From contig NZ_KB907789.1 of assembly GCF_000382205.1 (NCBI RefSeq), positions 310,001 to 374,000 on the forward strand: a stretch of 64,000 nucleotides of DNA, in the 5' to 3' direction. The notes beneath the pieces are model-generated. The model was not told where the DNA came from. It saw only the letters and a list, made by a program, of their open reading frames with translations, and did not search any database. Below, piece by piece: positions 8,792 through 17,543 of this stretch (within the stretch, counting starts at the first letter, position 1; each line of letters starts with the position of its first letter). The stretch comes from Dyadobacter beijingensis DSM 21582 (GTDB taxonomy: Bacteria; Bacteroidota; Bacteroidia; Cytophagales; Spirosomataceae). The position numbers were made by a program, and so were the translations under genes.

Positions 8792-8904
8792 GTTAAAGTC
8801 TTTTGAAAAAGCATTAAGGGGTAGAATGGGCAAAATGCAGTCTTATCACGAAACAGACGTATTTTTATTCATTCCTGAATCCAAGAAATCAGTTATTCCC
8901 CACC

Positions 8905-10203
8905 ATGAAACAAACCAATACTGGTAACTATCGCTGGGTTATTTGCGCGTTACTCTTCTTTGCAACTACCATCAACTACATCGACAGACAGATTCTTGGA
9001 TTACTGAAACCCACCCTTGAAACAGAGTTCAACTGGACCGAAAGCGACTATGCCAACATTGTGATGGTGTTCGCGGGATGTTACGCCGCAGGTTATATCG
9101 TCTTCGGGAATATCATCGACAAGATCGGTTCGAAACTCGGCTATGCCGTTTCGATCATTATATGGAGTGTCGCGGCAGTGGCGCATGCATTTGTCAAAAG
9201 CACCTTCGGGTTTGGTGCCGTAAGGGCGGTGCTGGGGCTGGGCGAGGCAGGTAACTTCCCGGCGGCGGTAAAAGCCACGGCCGAGTGGTTCCCCAAGCGC
9301 GAACGCGCGCTGGCGACGGGTATTTTCAACTCCGGCACGAGTATCGGTGCCGTGGCCGCCCCTATCCTCGTACCGTGGCTGCTGAGCACTTACGGCTGGC
9401 AGGGCGCGTTCCTCATTACCGGGGCATTGGGTTTCATGTGGCTGATATTCTGGTGGCTGATGTACGAAATACCGTCGCGGCACAAGAAGCTGGGCGCCGA
9501 AGAATATGCATTCATCCACAGCGACAACGAGGCCGGAGACGGTGAAAATCAGCAGCCTATCCACTGGACCAAGCTGGTTACCCTTCCGCAGACCTGGGTT
9601 TTTATCGTTGGTAAATTCCTGACAGACCCTGTGTGGTGGTTCTTCCTTTTCTGGCTGCCTTCCTACTTTGCTACCACCTTCGCGCTCGACCTGAAAAAGC
9701 CGAGCCTGCATCTGGCCATCGTTTACACGGCTACCACGTTCGGCAGCATTGGCGGCGGGTATTTGTCGTCCTACCTGATCAAAAAAGGATGGGCGCCGCT
9801 CAAAGCGCGTAAAACGACCTTGCTCGTCGTGGCATTCGCCGTGATGCCGATCATCCTCGCGCAATTCGCGACCGACATCTGGACCGTCGTGGCGATCATC
9901 GCCATCGCCACAGCCGCACACCAGGCATGGAGCGCCAATATTTTCACCATCGTCTCCGACATTTTTCCAAAACGGGCCGTGAGCTCCGTGGTAGGGATCG
10001 GCGGGATGGCCGGCTCGCTGGGCTCGACGTTTTTCCCGCTGCTCGTGGGCGCATTGCTGGATTATTACAAAGCAGCAGGCAGCATCGGCGCGGGCTATAA
10101 TATCCTGTTCATTATCTGCGGATTGGCCTACATTATTGCCTGGCTGATCATCCATTTCCTGACCAAAAACATGAAACCGGTCGAAGAATCGTTAAAGAAC
10201 TGA
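8905..10203 (+). CDS. MFS transporter, hexuronate/anion-cation symporter type
   Basis: 432 residues with twelve predicted membrane segments. The first helix carries ATTINYIDRQILG, typical of the anion:cation symporter family that includes the glucuronate/galacturonate carrier ExuT. Segment GLGEAGNFPAAVKATAEWF is another hallmark of that family. The likely role is proton-driven uptake of a hexuronate or related sugar acid across the inner membrane. The next gene, a heme-containing dehydrogenase-like lipoprotein, begins 49 bases downstream on the same strand, which suggests a joint sugar-acid pathway, but this is inference. Confidence 0.85.
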   Translation: MKQTNTGNYRWVICALLFFATTINYIDRQILGLLKPTLETEFNWTESDYANIVMVFAGCYAAGYIVFGNIIDKIGSKLGYAVSIIIWSVAAVAHAFVKSTFGFGAVRAVLGLGEAGNFPAAVKATAEWFPKRERALATGIFNSGTSIGAVAAPILVPWLLSTYGWQGAFLITGALGFMWLIFWWLMYEIPSRHKKLGAEEYAFIHSDNEAGDGENQQPIHWTKLVTLPQTWVFIVGKFLTDPVWWFFLFWLPSYFATTFALDLKKPSLHLAIVYTATTFGSIGGGYLSSYLIKKGWAPLKARKTTLLVVAFAVMPIILAQFATDIWTVVAIIAIATAAHQAWSANIFTIVSDIFPKRAVSSVVGIGGMAGSLGSTFFPLLVGALLDYYKAAGSIGAGYNILFIICGLAYIIAWLIIHFLTKNMKPVEESLKN

Positions 10204-10234
10204 TCCGGGCTTCCCGAAAACTAACCCAAGCTAC

Positions 10235-10242
10235 TAATTTTG
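10235..10242 (+). promoter_or_regulatory. possible -7 element ahead of the heme lipoprotein gene
   Basis: TAATTTTG matches TAnnTTTG but lies only 11 bases before the ATG and lacks a clear -33 element. If used, the mRNA would have almost no leader. Weak call. Confidence 0.25.
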
Positions 10243-10252
10243 CGAGCAAAGC

Positions 10253-12580
10253 ATGCCGATGAAGAAGTATCAATATCCCCTCTTGTGCCTGGCGATTTCA
10301 TCACTATTGGTATATTGTAAATCCAATAAACAAACCAGCCAGCAAAGCACGGCCACCACGGCGACGACCGTCGCAAAAGAAGAAAAGCCGGCCGAAACGC
10401 GCGGAAAATCGCCATTTATCCCCGCCGGCGAAACCATCGCCAAAATGGTGATCGAAGACGGTTTCGAAGTAAAACTGGTTGCCTCCGAGCCGCTGGTGAG
10501 CGCCCCCGTGGCCATGCAGTTCGACGACAATGCCCGCCTGTGGGTGGTAGAAATGGTGGGCTACATGCCCGACACCGTCGGAACCGGCGAGGATATCCCG
10601 AACGGCAACATCGTGATCCTCGCTGACAAGAACAAGGACGGCGTGTACGACGACCGCAAGGTGGTGATCGACTCGCTCGTGCTCCCGCGCGCGATCTGCC
10701 TCATCGAAAACGGCATTCTCGTCGCTGAACCGACCAACCTCTGGTTTTACGAATTAAAAAACGACCAGGTGGTGAAAAAGACGCTTGTCGATCCGAAATA
10801 TACCGAAGGCGGAAACGTGGAGCACCAGCCCAACGGCCTGCTGCGCGCAATGGATAACTGGATTTACAATGCCAAATCCGACAAACGTTACCGGCACATC
10901 GGCGGCAAATGGGTGATCGAACATACCCATTTCCGGGGCCAGTGGGGCATTTGCCAGGACAATTATGGCCGGCTTTATTACAACAACAATTCCCAAAACC
11001 TGCTTGGCGACTACTTCCCGGCCGGCTTCGGCGCCTGGAACAAAAACCAGAAAGGCGTAGCCGGCTATAACGAGAAATCGGTGGCGAACAACAAAGTGTA
11101 CCCGCTTCACCCAACCCCTGGCGTGAACCGCGGCTACATGAAAAACGTCCTCGACGACAGCCTGCGCCTGAACGACTTTACAGCCGCAGCCGGTCCGGTA
11201 ATCTACCGCGGCGATTTGTTCGGAAAAGCTTTCGATTTCAATGCATTCGTGCCCGAACCCTCGGCGAACCTCATCAAACGCGACTTTCTGAACGAGAATG
11301 GTTATATCGTAAAAGGCGATATCGCTTACAAAGGCAAAGAATTCCTCGCCAGCACTGACGAGCGCTTCCGCCCCGTGAGCCTCTACAATGCGCCCGACGG
11401 CAGCATGTTCGTGCTCGATATGTACCGCGGCATTATCCAGCACAAAACCTACCTGACGCCCTACCTGAAAGACCAGATCGGCAAGCGCGACCTCACGCAG
11501 CCCCTTTCGGCCGGGCGCATTTACAAGATTGTTCCAAAAGGTGCAAAACCAAAACCCGTCATCATACCGGACGGCGCCGCGGAACTAGTGCAGCTGCTCG
11601 GCCACGCCAACGGCTGGGTACGCGACCGCGCCCAGCAGAAACTCGTCGATGGCAAATACAACCAGACCGTACCTGCATTGCGCGAGGCGATCAGGCAAAC
11701 GGCCAACCCGCTGCTCGCGATCCACGCATTGTGGACTTTGGAAGGCCTCAATTCCCTGAAACCGGAAGAAGCATTGAGCTGGACACGCCAGCCTTCGTGG
11801 ACATTCCGCGCCCAGGGCCTGTACGCATCCGCGGCGGTGATCACGCCGACCTCCTACCCGCAATTTGTCACGGCCTTCAACACGATTGTCGATTCGGGCG
11901 ACTCGCTGGCGGCACCTTATGTGGCGTTTTTGTCCAAAAGCATCGAAAAATTCGACCAGAATGCGGCCCGCGGCCTGGTGAACAAGCTCGCGATCAAATA
12001 TCCGAACAGCCGCTACGTGTCCGACGCGGTGATCAGTACCTTGCAGGATCAGGAGGAAGTTTTCCAAACGGCCATTTCCGCTTCCATCAGCGATCAGAAT
12101 GCAACGATTAACAAGCAGCTCACCCGCGTGGTGACGGGCGTCCGCAATGCGATGGGCAACCGCAATCCCGAAATGCTGAAAAAGGAATTCCCGAAAGGCG
12201 AAGCATTATTTACCTCGGTATGCCAAACCTGCCACGGTGCCGACGGCGGCGGCGTCAAATCGCTCGCACCGCCATTGAACCAGTCGGAATGGGTGACGGG
12301 GAATAAAGATAAATTGATTTCCATCGTCCTGTTCGGCCTCACGGGTCCCGTAAAAGTGAACGGTCACGTGTACCAGACGCCCGAAGTGAGCGGCGACATG
12401 CCCGGCATCGGCTACGACAAGGATATGCCCAACGAAGATATTGCACAGCTCCTGAGCTTCATCCGCCGCTCGTGGCGCAACAATGCCGACAAGGTCAGCA
12501 CCGATGAGGTAACCAAAGTCCGCACGAAACTCACCGGCCGCGAAAAAGCGTTCACCGAGGCCGAGCTAAACGGCATTTGA
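10253..12580 (+). CDS. PVC-type heme-binding propeller/HEAT/cytochrome c lipoprotein
   Basis: 775 residues. A lipoprotein signal (LLVYC, Cys ~23) is followed by a Ser/Thr/Ala/Lys-rich linker, a six- or seven-bladed propeller domain (~60-430) related to sorbosone/glucose dehydrogenases, a HEAT-like helical region (~440-590), and a C-terminal cytochrome c domain with C657-x-x-C660-H661. This matches the family often annotated as putative membrane-bound dehydrogenase or PVC-type heme-binding protein, thought to oxidise sugars in the periplasm and pass electrons to heme; none of this is proven for this member. An alternative ATG lies two codons in. A strong terminator follows. It may share a transcript with the upstream MFS carrier. 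Confidence 0.85.
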   Translation: MPMKKYQYPLLCLAISSLLVYCKSNKQTSQQSTATTATTVAKEEKPAETRGKSPFIPAGETIAKMVIEDGFEVKLVASEPLVSAPVAMQFDDNARLWVVEMVGYMPDTVGTGEDIPNGNIVILADKNKDGVYDDRKVVIDSLVLPRAICLIENGILVAEPTNLWFYELKNDQVVKKTLVDPKYTEGGNVEHQPNGLLRAMDNWIYNAKSDKRYRHIGGKWVIEHTHFRGQWGICQDNYGRLYYNNNSQNLLGDYFPAGFGAWNKNQKGVAGYNEKSVANNKVYPLHPTPGVNRGYMKNVLDDSLRLNDFTAAAGPVIYRGDLFGKAFDFNAFVPEPSANLIKRDFLNENGYIVKGDIAYKGKEFLASTDERFRPVSLYNAPDGSMFVLDMYRGIIQHKTYLTPYLKDQIGKRDLTQPLSAGRIYKIVPKGAKPKPVIIPDGAAELVQLLGHANGWVRDRAQQKLVDGKYNQTVPALREAIRQTANPLLAIHALWTLEGLNSLKPEEALSWTRQPSWTFRAQGLYASAAVITPTSYPQFVTAFNTIVDSGDSLAAPYVAFLSKSIEKFDQNAARGLVNKLAIKYPNSRYVSDAVISTLQDQEEVFQTAISASISDQNATINKQLTRVVTGVRNAMGNRNPEMLKKEFPKGEALFTSVCQTCHGADGGGVKSLAPPLNQSEWVTGNKDKLISIVLFGLTGPVKVNGHVYQTPEVSGDMPGIGYDKDMPNEDIAQLLSFIRRSWRNNADKVSTDEVTKVRTKLTGREKAFTEAELNGI

Positions 12581-12608
12581 TGGTATGTTGTTGATTCTAA
12601 ATGTGTAG

Positions 12609-12636
12609 GACGCCTCGAAAGGGGCGTCTTTTTTTT
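12609..12636 (+). terminator. rho-independent terminator
   Basis: GACGCCTC pairs with GGGGCGTC (one G-U pair) around a GAAA tetraloop and is followed by eight T residues, 28 bases after the stop of the heme lipoprotein gene. Confidence 0.9.
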
Positions 12637-12698
12637 GCTTAAAAACAAAAATGCCGCAGCGGTGAAAAAATATCGGGCTTTCTTGAAACATGTATTAA

Positions 12699-12713
12699 TG
12701 CAACAATGTTGCA
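12699..12713. promoter_or_regulatory. palindromic candidate operator before the flavoprotein gene
   Basis: Perfect inverted repeat TGCAAC-AAT-GTTGCA centred ~35 bases upstream of the ATG at 12741. Size and placement suit a dimeric repressor, but no adjacent regulator is encoded. Confidence 0.4.
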
Positions 12714-12740
12714 CATAAACCAACCAACCCGTTTCACCAA

Positions 12741-13649
12741 ATGCAAAACCCATACAAATACGACGTTGCCATCATCGGCGGCAGCTATGCCGGGCTCTCG
12801 GCAGCGATGACACTGGGCCGGGCCCGCCGTAAAGTTGTGATCATCGACAACGGGAAACCCTGTAACCGCCAGACGCCGCATTCGCATAACCTGATCACCC
12901 ACGACGGGAAAACGCCCGCCGAAATTTCCGCCCTCGCACGCGGGCAGGTACTCGCCTACCCGACCGTGAGCCTGCACGCGGGAATCGTCACCAGCGCGTC
13001 CGGCAGCGACGGCGCATTCATGATCGGTACCGGCGACGGGCAGGAATTTGAGGCCAAAAAACTCATTTTCGCGACGGGTATCCGCGACCTGCTGCCCGAA
13101 ATCCCGGGTTTTGCCGAAAGCTGGGGCATCAGCGCGATCCATTGCCCCTATTGCCACGGCTACGAATACAGCGACGCCACGACCGGCGTGCTCTTCAACG
13201 GCGACATGGCGTTCGAATACCTCCGCATGATCCGCAACTGGACCGCCGACCTGACGCTTTATACCAACGGCCCGGCGACTTTCGACGACGCTACCCGCGA
13301 GCGAATGCGGGCATTCGGCGCGGAAATCATCGAGACGCCCGTTACGTCGCTGGACCATGAAAACGGTTATCTCAAAACCCTTCACCTCGCCGACGGATCG
13401 GCCCGTGCCATTGCGGCATTGTACCACCGGCCGGCATTCGTGCAGCATTCACTATTGCCCGAAGCATTGGGCTGCGCGCTGAATGCGCAAGGCTTTATCC
13501 AGGTCGACGAGGCGCAGAAAACCACCGTCGCGGGCATCTATGCGGCCGGCGATAATAGCGGTGCATTCAGGGGATTAACGGGCGCAATGGCTTCCGGCAC
13601 GACGGCCGGGGCAAGGCTTAATCACGAATTAATCGGCGAAGAGTACTGA
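12741..13649 (+). CDS. thioredoxin-reductase-like NAD(P)/FAD oxidoreductase
   Basis: 302 residues. FAD site VAIIGGSYAGLSAA (glycine pattern GGSYAG), redox motif C135-P-Y-C138 in HCPYCHGYE, and the C-terminal AAGD FAD-ribityl motif. The middle nucleotide-binding region reads VLFNGDMAFEYL instead of the usual GGGDSA, so NADPH use is uncertain. Such proteins form a common group in Bacteroidota beside true TrxB; substrates are mostly unknown, possibly small thiols. A palindromic site lies just upstream. The gene stands alone between a terminator and the downstream methyltransferase gene, which has its own candidate promoter. Confidence 0.82.
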   Translation: MQNPYKYDVAIIGGSYAGLSAAMTLGRARRKVVIIDNGKPCNRQTPHSHNLITHDGKTPAEISALARGQVLAYPTVSLHAGIVTSASGSDGAFMIGTGDGQEFEAKKLIFATGIRDLLPEIPGFAESWGISAIHCPYCHGYEYSDATTGVLFNGDMAFEYLRMIRNWTADLTLYTNGPATFDDATRERMRAFGAEIIETPVTSLDHENGYLKTLHLADGSARAIAALYHRPAFVQHSLLPEALGCALNAQGFIQVDEAQKTTVAGIYAAGDNSGAFRGLTGAMASGTTAGARLNHELIGEEY

Positions 13650-13668
13650 TTGGCGTGTTGCAATATGG

Positions 13669-13676
13669 TAGTTTTG
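13669..13676 (+). promoter_or_regulatory. candidate promoter of the RlmL-like gene
   Basis: TAGTTTTG fits TAnnTTTG; TTG at 13650-13652 lies 16 bases upstream. A start site near 13682 would place the whole degenerate repeat at 13683-13742 in the 5' leader. Confidence 0.45.
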
Positions 13677-13682
13677 CGTACC

Positions 13683-13742
13683 GCTATAAGCCGTAAGCCA
13701 CAGGCTTTAAGCTTATGGCCTATCGCTTACAGCTTACAGCCT
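13683..13742. repeat. degenerate repeat in the leader of the RlmL-like gene
   Basis: Units of the TAAGCC / GGCTTA type repeat in both orientations: GCTATAAGCCGTAAGCC, then AGGCTTTAAGCTTATGGCC, then GCTTACAGCTTACAGCC. Direct and inverted pairings overlap, so several alternative hairpins are possible. The block ends 7 bases before the ATG. Confidence 0.6.
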
Positions 13743-13749
13743 AAAAACA

Positions 13750-14913
13750 ATGTCCTTATTCAACACCACCGCCCCCATTACCATTACCTGTTACAAACGC
13801 CTCGCCCCTTTTCTGGAAAAGGAAGTGACGGAAATGGGTTACCGGGTGGAAGAAAGTTTCGCGTCGGGCGTACGCCTGCGGGGAACGATGAACGATTGTA
13901 TTCGACTCAATCTCAATCTGTACTGCGCCAGCCAGGTACTTTACAGCCTCGGCACGTTCACTGCGCGGCACCCCGACGATGTGTACCGTTTTCTTTCCAC
14001 AATGCAATGGGAGAATATCCTGGCCGAGGATGCCTATTTCTCGGTCACCAGCAATGTCATGACCGATACGGTGAATAACTCGATGTTCGCCAACCTGCGT
14101 GTAAAAGATGCGATTGTGGACCGGCTGCGGGATAAAAAGGGCATCCGGCCCTCGACCGGCTCGGAACTGAAAGGCGCCGTCGTGCATTTGTTCTGGAAGG
14201 ACGACCGGGCGGAGATCTTCATCGACACCTCCGGCGAAACGGTGGCCCGGCATGGTTACCGCAAAATTCCCGGGGCGGCGCCCATGCTCGAAGCACTGGC
14301 ATCCGCCACGGTCCTTGCCAGCCGCTGGGACTGGAACTCCGCATTCATCAACCCGATGTGCGGCTCCGGCACGCTCGCCATCGAGGCCGCGCTGATCGCC
14401 ACCAACAGCCGTCCGGGGCTTTTCAGGGACAATTATTCCTTTATGCATTTGCTCGGATATGATCAGGAAGTGTATTATGCTGAACAGGATAAACTGGAAG
14501 CGCAGATCATCGAAGCACCCAAACTACGCATTATCGCGACCGATCATGATTTGAATGCGATCGCCAATGCGAGAAAGAATGCGATAGCCGCCGGCGTAGC
14601 GAACATGATCGAATTTGACGTTTGCGATTTTGCCGATACCGAAGTACCGCAGGAAGATAAGGGTGTGTTTTTCGTAAACCCCGAGTATGGCGAGCGCCTG
14701 GGCGAGATCGGCGAACTTGAAGAAACTTATGGACGGATTGGTGATTTTATGAAACAGAAGTGTGGAGGATATTACGGATATGTTTTCACCGGAAACCTCG
14801 ATCTGGCCAAACGTATCGGACTCAAAGCCAAGCGGAGAGTTGAGTTTTATTCAGGTAAAATCGATTGCAGACTGCTGGAATACGAACTTTACGAGGGTTC
14901 GAGGAGAGTTTAA
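13750..14913 (+). CDS. RlmL/RlmKL-like THUMP-domain RNA methyltransferase
   Basis: 387 residues. An N-terminal ferredoxin-like/THUMP region (~1-160) is followed by a class I methyltransferase domain with the SAM-binding MCGSGTLAIEA at ~200. This is the layout of the RlmL N-terminal enzyme, which makes m2G in 23S rRNA (position 2445 in E. coli) using SAM. The catalytic motif IV reads NPEYGER (310-316) rather than the textbook NPPYGER, so Glu312 replaces the second proline. I believe related Bacteroidota proteins may share this, but could not check. A 60-base repeat-rich leader precedes the ATG. Confidence 0.82.
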   Translation: MSLFNTTAPITITCYKRLAPFLEKEVTEMGYRVEESFASGVRLRGTMNDCIRLNLNLYCASQVLYSLGTFTARHPDDVYRFLSTMQWENILAEDAYFSVTSNVMTDTVNNSMFANLRVKDAIVDRLRDKKGIRPSTGSELKGAVVHLFWKDDRAEIFIDTSGETVARHGYRKIPGAAPMLEALASATVLASRWDWNSAFINPMCGSGTLAIEAALIATNSRPGLFRDNYSFMHLLGYDQEVYYAEQDKLEAQIIEAPKLRIIATDHDLNAIANARKNAIAAGVANMIEFDVCDFADTEVPQEDKGVFFVNPEYGERLGEIGELEETYGRIGDFMKQKCGGYYGYVFTGNLDLAKRIGLKAKRRVEFYSGKIDCRLLEYELYEGSRRV

Positions 14914-15016
14914 TGCCGGACGATGCGGGTGTTTAAGTGAAATTTTTCTGGCATGGCGCACCCGCTTTGGCACAATATTTAGATAATATTAGACATAACC
15001 ATTTAGAAAAATTGTC

Positions 15017-15184
15017 ATGAAACAAGCACAAAGTTCAGGAACCATACCGAAAGGTCAGGTCCAGAACCGGCCTGAAAACAAGGACAATCTGGACAGCAGA
15101 CGTCGTGAAGAAGAAATGGTGAAAGGTAATCATATTACCAGCAACCAGAAAGAACATCACAGTCTGGGAAAACAGAAAAGGTAG
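15017..15184 (+). CDS. 55-residue hydrophilic hypothetical protein
   Basis: ATG at 15017 to TAG at 15182-15184. The product is very hydrophilic (rich in Lys, Gln, Asn, Glu, Arg), contains the run RRREEEM in the middle, ends GKQKR and has no hydrophobic core, so it is probably disordered. It is followed by one of the strongest terminators in the window, 40 bases after the stop, which supports a real short transcript. I do not recognise a family; small charged proteins of this sort in other bacteria are often stress-induced. The 103-base upstream gap is AT-rich. Confidence 0.65.
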   Translation: MKQAQSSGTIPKGQVQNRPENKDNLDSRRREEEMVKGNHITSNQKEHHSLGKQKR

Positions 15185-15223
15185 CATCAATATAGCACCT
15201 TATTAGATGGTTCCTAAGTTGAG

Positions 15224-15265
15224 AACGAAGTCCGCATGAAACGATCATCCGGACTTCGTTTTTTT
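15224..15265 (+). terminator. strong rho-independent terminator
   Basis: Perfect 11-bp stem AACGAAGTCCG / CGGACTTCGTT with a 15-base loop, followed by a seven-base T run (counting the stem's last two). It ends the 55-residue gene. Confidence 0.9.
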
Positions 15266-15311
15266 ATGCCTAAATCTATACAATTCACTCATAAAGAGAC
15301 AGTTATCCGGA

Positions 15312-16751
15312 TCAGCAAACGACAATCGTCCCGATCCCGAGCAATTTCCCCAGCTTCCCGATCTTCGAAGCAATGTGTCCCACGCCTACGGCACAATGGT
15401 GCGCCGGGCCGTGGCTGTTCCATTCTTCCGCAAACCTTTTCGCACCGATAGCAAACCGGTAGCGGCTGTTGGTATTCCCGATTTCGAGGATCGGTCCCGG
15501 CACGGATTCCCCCTCGGCTACGAGCAGGATCACCTTCCCCTCCACCGTCTCCACCACGGACAGCAGCGTCACCGGCCCATGCGCCACGCTCATTTCCACC
15601 GACAGGCCGTTGCCTACCTTGCCGTGGTATACGTAGAGCGGTTTCACCTTGGTTTTACCCTCCGCAATGGCAATGTGCCCGGGGCCATCGTGCCCCATCA
15701 GCACGACATCATCTCTGAAGTCCATCGCGTAATATTCTGTAAATGACCCACCGGCACCGAAACTGTCCATGATTTTCATCGCCTGCGCATTCTTCACCTC
15801 GTATTCGCCCGCCACCGGTATGCCCCGGGCCGTAAGCAGCGAATTTCCGAGGATCACCGAGCTCATCGTATCTCCATTTTGCAGGTTACCGGTCCCTTTG
15901 TGGTAATAGGCCATCGAACCGAGCTGGTGTATTTCCACGAGCTTTTCCAAGGCGGCGGCCGTCCGTGCCGCGCGCCGGAGCTCATGTTCGGAGCAATCCG
16001 ATTGAATATCGAATGTATCTGCGAAGGTTTGTAACATCGCTTCCGTCTCCGATTCCGTCACCGTTTCGCGCAGGGCCGAAAGTTCATCCACCTCGATGAT
16101 CTCGATGTGCCCTCCGAATGTGGCGCATTGCAAGGTAAGGTCGGAGTAAATGTCAAGCATCCCGCCGTAGTAGCTACCCATTACGCCCAGGCGGTTGTGA
16201 TATAACGTATGGGCTACGCTGGCTGCTTCGATCCATTCTCGCACTTCCTGCCAGGCTTCGGGGTCATCGTGCAGCGTGCCGGTAACCTGGTAAAACGGAA
16301 TGCGCGACCGGCGGAACACATTGGCGATTTCGGGTACGGGGCAGGCCGAGCAAAAGGCCAGCCATTCGCCCGTCATGCGCGTGCGGTCGCCCAATGCATT
16401 GAACGTACCGTAATCGATCGCGGCTTCCGGCGAGAGGTTCAGCACGATCACCGGCACCTTGGCACGGGCCACGACGGGCAGCACCGTCGACGACAATGCG
16501 TAGGTGGTTACGTACAGAAAAATCAGGTCCACATCCTCCTGCCGGAAGCGGTGCCCCGCTTCCAATGCCTTTTCGGGGGTGTCGATCAAGCCGAGATTCA
16601 CGATATCGGCGCCATATTCGCCCAGCCTTCCGGCTACCACATCGACATATCCTTTCAACCTTTCCTCCAACCCTTCGAATTGCGCCCAGTAAGCTTCCAG
16701 CCCAATGCCGAACAATCCGACGCGGAGGTGGTATTCACGCTGTTTTTTCAT
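15312..16751 (-). CDS. L-arabinose/L-fucose isomerase family protein
   Basis: 479 residues. The N-terminal fucose-isomerase-like Rossmann domain (VGLFGIGLEAYW; DLIFLYVTTYALSSTVLPV) and the length fit the L-fucose/L-arabinose isomerase superfamily, metal-dependent ketol isomerases of the cytoplasm. It is not close enough to AraA for me to give that symbol. No kinase or epimerase gene for arabinose or fucose lies next to it, so the sugar is unknown. It converges with the 55-residue gene's terminator and is divergent from the lipoprotein gene at 16971. Confidence 0.8.
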   Translation of the reverse strand: MKKQREYHLRVGLFGIGLEAYWAQFEGLEERLKGYVDVVAGRLGEYGADIVNLGLIDTPEKALEAGHRFRQEDVDLIFLYVTTYALSSTVLPVVARAKVPVIVLNLSPEAAIDYGTFNALGDRTRMTGEWLAFCSACPVPEIANVFRRSRIPFYQVTGTLHDDPEAWQEVREWIEAASVAHTLYHNRLGVMGSYYGGMLDIYSDLTLQCATFGGHIEIIEVDELSALRETVTESETEAMLQTFADTFDIQSDCSEHELRRAARTAAALEKLVEIHQLGSMAYYHKGTGNLQNGDTMSSVILGNSLLTARGIPVAGEYEVKNAQAMKIMDSFGAGGSFTEYYAMDFRDDVVLMGHDGPGHIAIAEGKTKVKPLYVYHGKVGNGLSVEMSVAHGPVTLLSVVETVEGKVILLVAEGESVPGPILEIGNTNSRYRFAIGAKRFAEEWNSHGPAHHCAVGVGHIASKIGKLGKLLGIGTIVVC

Positions 16752-16910
16752 ATCACATTCAAATAGTTATATGCTAAAAAGCGCTGATCCGGTAGTCTTA
16801 CTCATGGAATGTGTAAACCTGACACCATCTGTTTAACCCAACAAACATCCGCACGCACGATCCAATTTTCAGCCAGATTTAGCGTTCCTATGCTGAATTT
16901 CTGCCAGTCC

Positions 16911-16945
16911 TCGGTCGGCCGCCGGCGGTCAGCGATCGGCGATCG
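16911..16945. repeat. degenerate GC-rich repeat before a lipoprotein gene
   Basis: Short-period units of the CGGTC / CGATCGGC type: TCGGTCGGCCGCCGG, CGGTCAGCGATCGGCGATCG. The block ends 26 bases before the ATG at 16971 and resembles, in style rather than sequence, the start-proximal blocks at 1471, 13683 and 52471. Confidence 0.5.
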
Positions 16946-16970
16946 ACATTTAAACCAAAAACCAGAACCA

Positions 16971-17543
16971 ATGAAACGATACCTGATGGCGCTACTGTTG
17001 CTGGCGAGCGCCATATCCTGCGAGTGGATCGGCAATGCGCCGAGTTTTGGGGATGATTTTATCACTTATACCATCCGGGCCGGTAACCACGAGGTGGACC
17101 GTAACCTGAATACCCCGTTCACCGCGTCGTCGATGCGGTTCCAGGCCATTTTCGACAGCAGCTGCGTCTACAAAAACGCGGTGCCGGAAAACCAGAACGA
17201 TATCAACAAACTTTACGGCTTCTCGGATTGCAGCTCGCAGCACCAGAACAATAGCGCCCGTTTCGGCTGGAACTGGCGCGAGGGCGCGCTGCGCATTTAC
17301 GCATACATATATGTGAATGGCGTGCGCCAGGAGCGCGAACTCGGTACCGCCGAGCTCAACGAGCTCACCAGCTTCCGCATCGACATTCGCGAAAACACCT
17401 ACGTATTTACCTACCGCGGCATCGAAACCGTGATGCCGCGGCATTGCTCCGGCGGTGTGGGCATTGCGTACAAGCTCCTGCCCTACTTCGGCGGCGACGA
17501 AGCCGCACCGCAGGATATCCGTATCAAAATCAGGAACTTATAG
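16971..17543 (+). CDS. hypothetical lipoprotein
   Basis: 190 residues with a lipoprotein signal (ASAISC, Cys17). The mature part is predicted beta-rich, with cysteines in SSCVYK, FSDCSS and RHCSGG and the segment FGWNWREGALRIYAYIYVNG. No family recognised; the aromatic beta pattern would suit a small carbohydrate- or ligand-binding sandwich, but that is speculation. The ATG at 16971 is chosen for the signal peptide; an upstream in-frame extension covers the GC-rich repeat and is rejected. Its last 14 bases overlap the 3' end of the converging treZ. Confidence 0.75.
   Translation: MKRYLMALLLLASAISCEWIGNAPSFGDDFITYTIRAGNHEVDRNLNTPFTASSMRFQAIFDSSCVYKNAVPENQNDINKLYGFSDCSSQHQNNSARFGWNWREGALRIYAYIYVNGVRQERELGTAELNELTSFRIDIRENTYVFTYRGIETVMPRHCSGGVGIAYKLLPYFGGDEAAPQDIRIKIRNL

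Noticed and set aside
9001-10155. 384-codon open frame on the minus strand
   Set aside because: Antisense shadow of the MFS transporter; biased composition and no family signature.
14967-14983. Possible sigma-54 (-24/-12) promoter before the 55-residue gene
   Set aside because: TTGGCAC fits the -24 half, but the -12 half reads TTAG and lacks the nearly invariant GC.
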